A stretch of 64,000 nucleotides of DNA from M1-B18 sp048264125 (GTDB taxonomy: Bacteria; Bacillota; Clostridia; Peptostreptococcales; Natronincolaceae): NCBI GenBank assembly GCA_048264125.1, contig JBLXDM010000004.1, forward strand, positions 124,001-188,000, read 5' to 3'. Position 1 is the first letter of the stretch, and the number at the start of each line of letters is the position of its first letter. The position numbers and the translations under genes are program-made. The notes beneath the pieces are model-generated. The model was not told where the DNA came from and did no database searches. It worked only from the letters and a program-made list of their open reading frames with translations. Shown piece after piece: positions 57,420 through 64,000 of this stretch.

Positions 57420-59945
57420 TTACTTCCTCCTCATATACAATTGTAAAGCTTCCTTTTGAAAGGCCTTAAAGCCCGCCATAGCCTTTTGAGCATTTTGGTA
57501 GGATTTTAAATCCTCCAGCCTTATTTTTTCACCATTTTTATTCATTTGTATACAATAGGTGGTGCCTTCCCGCTTTGCAGAGAGCAGGTTACCCTCCATT
57601 AGTATCTCCAATGCCAGCCGAATAAGCGTAGGATTTACAGGGCCCTTATGGCTATTTAGTGCCTCCATTAGCTCCTGCACCCTATAGACCTCTTTGTCAT
57701 TATTGGTGCTGCTTATATACTTATAAAGAAGAACCAGTAATTCCCTTGTGAGCTGAATATTGGACAATATTTCTTCATTTGACCTTTCATCTCCGGCCTC
57801 ATAAAGGACCAGTGTCTTGTGGATATTTGTCAGTTTAGTAAAGCTTATAAAATCTTTTGCTGAAAAAAATTGATCATAAAGAATAATTTTATTATATCTT
57901 CTAAAATCAATTTTATCAATATTTGGATTAATTATAATATCAACCTCTGATGTAGCTGAGGTATTTGTCAGCTGATTGAAGGCATATTTGTATTTTATAC
58001 GGCCTTTCTTTTGCTGAATACCACTTAGGCTCAATAGTCTGATGGCTTGATCCAAGGTGTTCACCAGTATAAGGGTGGTCTCCTGCTCCTTCAGCAGCTT
58101 CAGCAATATCATATCCTTATCCTCCGCAACTATAATATTATCCTGCGGGAAGTCAATTGCTCCGCTGTTGGTAATATAATCGCTTAGCTTAAGGGCTTCA
58201 TAATAGCATTGGGAGAAGGCCCCTCTGTCAAAATCCTTCTTTTTTATGATTTTTACATCCTTTATATTCAGTTGAATTTTCCTGTTACCATTGTATTCAT
58301 TTATCTCCGGAGAGTACACGATATCCATTTTTTCAGTATCCAAAAGCTCCTGATTAAGAGAACCAAAATTAAAGGCAATTCCCTCTGCCCTATGGTCCTT
58401 CTGCTGTAATGTCAGCTTTAGGTGCTTTCCTTCTGTTCCGATTGCCTTGGGATAGAGGGGCTTGATAAGCCTGTTTATAAATTTCGGCCCCGGATTTCCC
58501 ATTCCATAGGGCTCCAGCCATTCCAGCTCCTTCATAAAGCCATCATTCAGCTCCTGAAGCCTTAAGGGCCCGTCAAAGCTTATTTCAGGGATGAAATCCT
58601 CTTCCCTTAGGGTGCTATCTATGATCTCATTTATTCTCCTTCTAAAGGCAGGTATATTCTCAGTCTTTATAGAAAGGCCAGCTGCCTGCTCATGACCGCC
58701 AAATTTCAAAAAAAGATCCTTGCATTGATAAAGGGCTTCAAATAAATTAAAGCCCGGGATGCTTCTGGCAGAGCCCTTGGCTTCATCACCCTCAACTGAT
58801 AAAATCACAACAGGCCTATAATATTTCTCCACAAGCCTTGATGCAACGATTCCTATAACACCGTGATGCCATTCCTCCTTATATAGAACGAGGAAATTTT
58901 CCCTATGGTAGCTCATATCCCCTTCTACTAAAGCAAGAGCCTCCTGACATATCTCCGCCTCTATTTGCTGTCGGTTTTTGTTCTCCTTATCCAGAAGCTC
59001 TGCCAGCGTCAGCGCCTCCCTATGATCCTCAGTGGTCAGCAGCCGCACAGCACCATTGGCATCTCCTATTCTACCTGCGGCATTAATCCTGGGGGCAAGG
59101 GTAAAGCCGATCTGCCCTGCACTAAGCTTTTTACCTACTAGGCCCGATACCTGTATTAAAGCCTTAAGGCCTGCATTTTCAGTTTGCTGAAGCCTTTTCA
59201 AGCCGTTTTTTACCAGTATTCTATTTTCATCCACCAAGGGCACGATATCTGCAATGGTTGCCACCGCTGTTATGTCGATGTAATCATTAAGCTGCTGCTT
59301 AAAATCCTCGGGAGGTGTCAAGGCCTGTACTAGCTTAAAGGCTATTCCACAGCCGCAAAGCATATCATAGGGGTATTGGCAGTCCTCCTGCTTTGGATTA
59401 ACGATGGCATAGGCCATAGGCAGCTCGCCATGGCATTCGTGGTGATCGGTTATAATCATGTCTATTCCAAGGCTGTTGGCCAGCTCCACCTCCTTGACGG
59501 AGGTAATGCCACAATCCACAGTTATTATTAGGTTGCCGCCCCTATTATGTATTTCTTTAATCGCTTCAGTATTAATGCCATAGCCCTCTTCTATTCGATT
59601 GGGTATATAATAATCTATGGGATATCCGATATTCCTAAAGTATTTGACCAAAATTGATGTACTGGAAACCCCATCAACATCATAATCCCCATATATCCAT
59701 ATTCCCTGCTTTGCAGCAATGGCCGCTTTAATCCTATCCACAGCCTTCTTCATATCCTTCATTAAATAGGGATCATATAGATCCTCCAGAGAGGCCCTTA
59801 TAAACCTATTTGCCTTATCTATATCTGCTAGGCCTCTGTTCAAGAGAAGCCTTGAGGTGGCCTTTGTAATATTCAGCCCATCAGCCAATTCCTTAATTTT
59901 TTCATCATCAATATTGCTGTAGGTCCAATAGCTTTTACCGAACAT
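57420..59945 (-). CDS. recJ: Single-stranded-DNA-specific exonuclease RecJ
   Basis: 5'-3' ssDNA exonuclease of recombination and mismatch repair. The DHH phosphoesterase domain (about 60-330) has IWIYGDYDVDGVSSTSILV, MIITDHHECHGE and the DHHA1 domain FGGHEQAAGLSI. Length of 841 is longer than E. coli RecJ (577); the added C-terminal region (about 560-841) is as in Firmicute RecJ and includes repeated helical segments. Preceded by a consensus promoter. Confidence 0.95.
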   Translation of the reverse strand: MFGKSYWTYSNIDDEKIKELADGLNITKATSRLLLNRGLADIDKANRFIRASLEDLYDPYLMKDMKKAVDRIKAAIAAKQGIWIYGDYDVDGVSSTSILVKYFRNIGYPIDYYIPNRIEEGYGINTEAIKEIHNRGGNLIITVDCGITSVKEVELANSLGIDMIITDHHECHGELPMAYAIVNPKQEDCQYPYDMLCGCGIAFKLVQALTPPEDFKQQLNDYIDITAVATIADIVPLVDENRILVKNGLKRLQQTENAGLKALIQVSGLVGKKLSAGQIGFTLAPRINAAGRIGDANGAVRLLTTEDHREALTLAELLDKENKNRQQIEAEICQEALALVEGDMSYHRENFLVLYKEEWHHGVIGIVASRLVEKYYRPVVILSVEGDEAKGSARSIPGFNLFEALYQCKDLFLKFGGHEQAAGLSIKTENIPAFRRRINEIIDSTLREEDFIPEISFDGPLRLQELNDGFMKELEWLEPYGMGNPGPKFINRLIKPLYPKAIGTEGKHLKLTLQQKDHRAEGIAFNFGSLNQELLDTEKMDIVYSPEINEYNGNRKIQLNIKDVKIIKKKDFDRGAFSQCYYEALKLSDYITNSGAIDFPQDNIIVAEDKDMILLKLLKEQETTLILVNTLDQAIRLLSLSGIQQKKGRIKYKYAFNQLTNTSATSEVDIIINPNIDKIDFRRYNKIILYDQFFSAKDFISFTKLTNIHKTLVLYEAGDERSNEEILSNIQLTRELLVLLYKYISSTNNDKEVYRVQELMEALNSHKGPVNPTLIRLALEILMEGNLLSAKREGTTYCIQMNKNGEKIRLEDLKSYQNAQKAMAGFKAFQKEALQLYMRRK

Positions 59946-59981
59946 TTCACCACATCCTTTGTATCTTTATACAACTATTCT

Positions 59982-60010
59982 ATCATATACAATATAGCCT
60001 GTGGTGTCAA
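59982..60010 (-). promoter_or_regulatory. Promoter of the recJ-apt-rel string
   Basis: Minus strand TTGACA (complement of 60005-60010), 17-bp spacer, TATGAT (complement of 59982-59987), about 35 bp before the recJ ATG. Confidence 0.8.
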
Positions 60011-60042
60011 TCTGCGAGACATATGGGAGTGTTTACATTGTC

Positions 60043-61722
60043 TCAGCTTCTTTTGATTTTTTCCTTTAAAGCCGTAAATATTACCACTGCCGCCAGCAAT
60101 GCTGCAATCGTGTAGCCTCCAAAGCCTAAGGCCGTCAGGCCATATATTTGAGGGCTACGGTCGCTAAATACCACCATAGAGGAGCCTATAAAGAGGGCTG
60201 CACTGATTAGGCTTATGGAAATAAGAATTGCCAGCTTGCTGAGCTCCCTAACAATAAAATCAAAATGCGCAATATCCAGATTCAATTGCAGCTCATTGTT
60301 TTCCACCTTTTTCAGGAAGTTTCTCATTTGCTTCGGCAGGTATCTGAAGCTATCAAAGACCTCCTCATAATATTCCTTCACGTCTCCAAAGATATTTTGA
60401 GGCTGAAGCCTATGAATATATATCTCCTTGATAAAGTCCTTTGCTATATCTGATAGACTGAACTCTGGATGAAGATATTTACCGCTGCCCTCCAGGGTTA
60501 TAAGGGCCTTTAGTAGCATAATGAACTGAACCGGCAGCTTGATATTGTTGGTATAGGCAACCTCCATACAATGCCTAAGGGCGTCTGCTATATTCAGCCG
60601 CTTTAGTGGCATATTATAGTACATATTTATCAATAGGGATATATCATCCCTCAGTCTTCTTAAATCTGTATCGGAGTTAACTGCCTCAGCCTCTATTAAT
60701 ATATTTACAATCCTTTCAATATCCTTTCTGGCTCCTGCTGTAAATATATCGGTAATCATTTTCAAGGAGCCTCGATCCAGATAGCCCACAATTCCAAAGT
60801 CCACATAGGCTATCCTGTTGCTATCTAAAGCAAACAGATTGCCGGGATGGGGGTCCCCATGAAAGAAGCCATAAATAAAGACCTGCTTTAAGAAGGAATG
60901 GGCTCCAATTGTGGCCAGCTGCTTTAGATCCCAGCCACGCTTCTCCAGCTCCTTGTAATCTATAATCTTGACGCCATTTATTTTTTCCATCGTCAGCACC
61001 CGTTTACCGGTGTACTCCCAATATATACTGGGTATGTATATCTGCTTGTCCTTGGCAAAATACTCTCCGAATTTTTCTGCGTTTCTTGCCTCAAAGGTGT
61101 AATCCAGCTCTCTAATTATTGAATAATGGAATTCATCTATGACATCCGTTAAGGGCAAAGGGCTATTCTCCTTAGAGTGCCTGTCTATTATCTTTGCAAG
61201 GTCATACAGTATTTCCAAATCCCGCTCTATCAGCTGCCGAATATGGGGCCTCTGGATTTTCACCACTACCTCCTCACCATTCTTCAGTGTGGCCTCATAT
61301 ACCTGTCCAATGGAGGCGGAGGCTGCTGGCAATGTACTAAAGCTCATAAAGCAATCCTCAATGTCCCTCCGCATTTCCCCTTCAAAAACCTCCCGCGCCT
61401 CCAGCAGAGAGCAGGGGACAACATCATCCTGAAGCTTTGCCAGCTCCTCAATTACATCCTCTGGAAGGATATCCCTTCTGGTGCTCATTATCTGCCCAAG
61501 CTTAATAAAGGTGGGTCCCAGCTCTTGAAAGGCCAGACGTAGTCTTTCACCTCTAGAATACTTCTGCTTTACCTGCTTGATTTTATAGACAAACTTAGGG
61601 ATATAACCCCTATTTACTAAGGCCTCCGCCACAAAATCAAAGCCATATTTGATTAGCACCTCTGCTATCTGCTTATATCGCTTAAAATGCTGATATTTTA
61701 TTAACCTACTTCTCTTTTTCAT
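60043..61722 (-). CDS. UbiB/ABC1 kinase-like protein (AarF family)
   Basis: A 559-residue atypical kinase: KxGQ motif in FIKLGQIMSTRRDILPEDVI, ASIGQVYEATLKNGEEV (A-rich nucleotide loop and catalytic Lys region), then FHGDPHPGNLFAL and AYVDFGIVGYL with the catalytic acid. Two C-terminal membrane helices (about 500-555). UbiB proteins act in ubiquinone synthesis elsewhere, but in this anaerobe a lipid or isoprenoid role is more likely. Lies between secF and recJ, separated from secF by a strong terminator, so it is probably independently transcribed. Confidence 0.92.
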   Translation of the reverse strand: MKKRSRLIKYQHFKRYKQIAEVLIKYGFDFVAEALVNRGYIPKFVYKIKQVKQKYSRGERLRLAFQELGPTFIKLGQIMSTRRDILPEDVIEELAKLQDDVVPCSLLEAREVFEGEMRRDIEDCFMSFSTLPAASASIGQVYEATLKNGEEVVVKIQRPHIRQLIERDLEILYDLAKIIDRHSKENSPLPLTDVIDEFHYSIIRELDYTFEARNAEKFGEYFAKDKQIYIPSIYWEYTGKRVLTMEKINGVKIIDYKELEKRGWDLKQLATIGAHSFLKQVFIYGFFHGDPHPGNLFALDSNRIAYVDFGIVGYLDRGSLKMITDIFTAGARKDIERIVNILIEAEAVNSDTDLRRLRDDISLLINMYYNMPLKRLNIADALRHCMEVAYTNNIKLPVQFIMLLKALITLEGSGKYLHPEFSLSDIAKDFIKEIYIHRLQPQNIFGDVKEYYEEVFDSFRYLPKQMRNFLKKVENNELQLNLDIAHFDFIVRELSKLAILISISLISAALFIGSSMVVFSDRSPQIYGLTALGFGGYTIAALLAAVVIFTALKEKIKRS

Positions 61723-61762
61723 AATTATCCCGCTCCAATGATGATAAAATAAAATAAAAATA

Positions 61763-61800
61763 AAATGGCAATAACACAGTTACCTGTATTATTGCCATTT
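61763..61800 (-). terminator. Terminator of secDF
   Basis: AAATGGCAATAA.ACAG - GTTA-type loop - CTGTATTATTGCCATTT with AT-rich tails on both sides; between the secF stop and the UbiB-like start. Confidence 0.9.
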
Positions 61801-61838
61801 ATTAGAGTATTTTATTTCCATTTAGATGGAATTTTGAT

Positions 61839-62726
61839 TTATTTTGCCTCCGGTGTCGGAGTCGTCTTACGGGTCTGCTTTTCCTTAAGCATTACCCATA
61901 CAGGTGATGCTATAAAGATGGAGGAATAGGTTCCTGCTATTACCCCTGCCATTAAAGGTAATGCAAACTCTCTGATTTGCGCCACGCCCAAAACATATAG
62001 GGAAACTATACAAATTAAGGTGGTTAATGAGGTGTTAATGGATCTTGTAACAGTTTGTGTAATACTTGTATTTGCCACCTCTGCAAAATTGTTTTTCTTC
62101 ATGAACCTAAGATTTTCCCTGATTCTATCAAACACAACGATCGTATCATTGATGGAGTAGCCTAATATTGTCAATATCGCTGCAACAAAGGGACTGTTAA
62201 CAGGTATTCTTAAAATAGAATAAATAGAAACAACCACCAGCACGTCGTGGATAAGTGCCACTATCGCGGCTAAACCAAAGCGAACCTCAAATCTGTAGGT
62301 GATATACGCCAGCATGCCTAAAACAGAAACCACAATTGCCATTAGGGCTGCCCTTTGAATTTCATTACTTACTGAAGGACCAAATTGATCTGCTCTTAAT
62401 AGATCATCCTGCTTCAAATCATACTTTTCTTCAAAAACCTTAAATATTTCTAATCTTTCATTATTATCTAGATCCTTAGTTGTCCTTATTTGCACTATGG
62501 ATCTGTCTTCCCCGAGAAGACTCACATTAGCTGTTGTGTCATGCTGATTAACCAGCTCTCTTACTTCCTCAATAGCTGCTGATTGATGAATATCTATCTC
62601 CATTAGGGTACCGCCGGTAAAGTCTATACCAACATTAAAGCCCCTTACAGCACCAAGGACAAGACCTGTAATAATAATTATTGCGGATATTGCAAACCAA
62701 ATTTTTCTATTTTCAATAATTTTCAT
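61839..62726 (-). CDS. secF: Protein translocase subunit SecF
   Basis: Uses proton or sodium motive force to help SecYEG export proteins. 295 residues with six membrane helices; GFNVGIDFTGGTLMEI and the GYSINDTIVVFDRIRENLR loop are SecF signatures. It follows secD by 14 bp and ends before a terminator. Confidence 0.96.
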   Translation of the reverse strand: MKIIENRKIWFAISAIIIITGLVLGAVRGFNVGIDFTGGTLMEIDIHQSAAIEEVRELVNQHDTTANVSLLGEDRSIVQIRTTKDLDNNERLEIFKVFEEKYDLKQDDLLRADQFGPSVSNEIQRAALMAIVVSVLGMLAYITYRFEVRFGLAAIVALIHDVLVVVSIYSILRIPVNSPFVAAILTILGYSINDTIVVFDRIRENLRFMKKNNFAEVANTSITQTVTRSINTSLTTLICIVSLYVLGVAQIREFALPLMAGVIAGTYSSIFIASPVWVMLKEKQTRKTTPTPEAK

Positions 62727-62740
62727 TTAGCTTCCCTCCC

Positions 62741-64000
62741 CTATGCGCCAAATAGCTTGCTGTTTTTTGTAAGATCCATGCCAACAAGCAGCTTTAACAA
62801 GAATTTGGTAATGATTATAGCAGTGAACATACTTGCTGCAATACCGATAATCAGCATTACCGCAAAGCCCTTAATTTGTCCTGTACCGAATTGATATAAA
62901 ACAGCGCCTGCAATAAGGGTAGTGATATTTGAGTCAATAATTGCTCTAAAGGCACGCTTAAAGCCTGCATCTATAGAAGCACGAATCGTCTTTCCAGCCC
63001 GTAGCTCCTCTTTAATTCTTTCAAATATAATAACATTCGCATCAACCGCCATACCAACAGATAATATCAGGGCTGCTATACCAGGTAAGGTAAGTGTGGC
63101 ATTCACGGCAACATATACACCCAATACGATTAAAATATATATCGAAAGTGCTATATTGGCAACTAAGCCCGGCAGTCTGTAATAGAGCAGCATGAACAGT
63201 AATACTAGCAAAATGCCGACTTGTCCTGCTTGAACACTCTTTGATAATGCATTAATACCAAGGGTTGCAGTTACTGTAGAGGTTTGAACCTCCTCCAGCT
63301 CAACCGGCAGCGCACCTGCTCTTATAAGAGAAGCAAGATTTGAAGCCGTTTCAACAGTAAATCCACCGCTGATTTGAGCCTTTCCGCTTGGAATTCTATC
63401 GCTTACAACTGGTGCAGAAATAACCTCATCGTCTAAAACAATATAGATGATTTTGTCCATAGCGTTTGTTAGCTTCGCCAGTCTTCCAGTGGCCTCAGAA
63501 AATTTGTCTGCCCCTTCAGTGTCAAATTCAAGGCTAACTACAGGATTTCGTTCTCCTTCATAAAAGGAAACCTCAGCCTTTTTTACATTGTTACCTGTTA
63601 CAACCACCTCTTCATTGTCAGCGGCTATAAATTGTAGCTGTGCTGTCTTACCTATCATTTCAAGTGCTTCTTGGGCATTTTGAACCCCCGGAAGCTCAAC
63701 ACGTATACGCTTGTCCCCTTCTCTTACGATAGTAGGCTCTGTCAAACCAAAGGCGTCGACACGTCGTCTGAAAACCTCGATGGTCTGATTCATTAATTGA
63801 TCTAATTCTGAGCCTGTCACATCGGTTTGGGCCTCGTAAAGGACGTAAACCCCTCCTTGTAAATCCAGACCCTGCTTGATGGCATCCTTAACAGGTCTAA
63901 CAGTAAAATCTCCCACCTGCAGGCCATTAAATGCCGTGTATCCTGCCAAAGCAACAATTGCTATGACTAATAGAAAAATAATTGCACTTTTTATTCTCAT
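62741..64000 (-). CDS. secD: Protein translocase subunit SecD
   Basis: Partner of SecF in the accessory export complex. A 419-residue reading whose ATG is exactly the last codon of the window, so the start looks natural (MRIKSAIIFLLVIAIVALAGY is a first membrane helix) but upstream sequence is unseen. GLDLQGGVYVLYEA, PGVQNAQEALEMIGKTAQL and GMAVDANVIIFERIKEELR are SecD motifs; six helices overall. Forms the secD-secF operon. Confidence 0.95.
   Translation of the reverse strand: MRIKSAIIFLLVIAIVALAGYTAFNGLQVGDFTVRPVKDAIKQGLDLQGGVYVLYEAQTDVTGSELDQLMNQTIEVFRRRVDAFGLTEPTIVREGDKRIRVELPGVQNAQEALEMIGKTAQLQFIAADNEEVVVTGNNVKKAEVSFYEGERNPVVSLEFDTEGADKFSEATGRLAKLTNAMDKIIYIVLDDEVISAPVVSDRIPSGKAQISGGFTVETASNLASLIRAGALPVELEEVQTSTVTATLGINALSKSVQAGQVGILLVLLFMLLYYRLPGLVANIALSIYILIVLGVYVAVNATLTLPGIAALILSVGMAVDANVIIFERIKEELRAGKTIRASIDAGFKRAFRAIIDSNITTLIAGAVLYQFGTGQIKGFAVMLIIGIAASMFTAIIITKFLLKLLVGMDLTKNSKLFGA

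Noticed and set aside
60043..61722. UbiB-like gene as evidence for ubiquinone synthesis
   Set aside because: Family members are widespread in organisms without ubiquinone and no other ubi gene is nearby.

Overview
The window is chromosomal DNA from a low-GC, anaerobic, endospore-forming Firmicute of class Clostridia, probably an amino-acid-fermenting Alkaliphilus/Natronincola/Peptostreptococcaceae-like lineage. The indications are T-box leaders, strong AGGAGG ribosome sites, the gene order secD-secF / recJ-apt-rel-dtd-MBL-hemZ / aspS, an alaS-AI-2E-PRC-iscU-iscS-Rrf2 block, a complete oxidative ornithine-degradation (Ord/Ort/Ora/Orr) operon, and a block of putative spore-surface genes including a CgeB-like protein. 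No phage, insertion sequence, CRISPR array, tRNA or rRNA gene was found. Most genes lie on the minus strand.

Layout. 0-7.2 kb: alaS (3' end cut off by the window edge) behind an Ala T-box, an AI-2E-type permease, a tiny membrane protein, a PRC-barrel protein, and the Fe-S operon iscR-iscS-iscU with a consensus sigma-A promoter. 7.5-19 kb: a glycan region with a TPR-glycosyltransferase, an unknown 215-aa protein, two GT-D-type proteins flanking a GT2 enzyme, a CgeB-like protein, the dTDP-rhamnose-type sugar genes rmlA(long)-rmlC-like-rmlB-rmlD, and two further glycosyltransferases. 19-31.3 kb: a secreted CAP-domain protein, three related Cys-containing proteins that may be spore-coat proteins (distant SPOCS/DUF3794 resemblance), two Asp-box beta-propeller proteins linked to coiled coils, DUF3343, an LCP wall-polymer ligase, rarA, threonine aldolase, and an RHH+GNAT-like protein. 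I read much of this as a spore or cell-surface glycan and structural-protein locus (inference).

31.4-42.6 kb: a duplicated-domain membrane-anchored protein, then the ornithine module ord-ortA-ortB-oraS-oraE-glmL-like-orr. A clear -24/-12 sigma-54 promoter precedes ord, a PAS/AAA+ sigma-54 activator gene lies just upstream, and two identical 14-bp palindromes with centres 21 bp apart sit between them. Two near-identical long perfect inverted repeats (32403-32469 and 42057-42125) bracket exactly this module. 42.7-49.6 kb: DUF3810, glyA, a split ThrE exporter plus TraX-like protein, RseC-like, TcdA-like, a 6S RNA gene with its own promoter, and a DUF2325 gene under a Fur box. 49.8-64 kb: aspS behind an Asp T-box (without the usual hisS neighbour), hemZ, an MBL hydrolase, dtd, the Rel (p)ppGpp enzyme, apt, recJ, a UbiB-like kinase, secF and secD.

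The best candidates for something new are the propeller/coiled-coil plus Cys-rich surface-protein set (20-30 kb), the sigma-54 ornithine module with its bracketing repeats, and a roughly 137-bp imperfect palindrome at 28438-28574. All functional names come from reading the sequence only; no database search was run.
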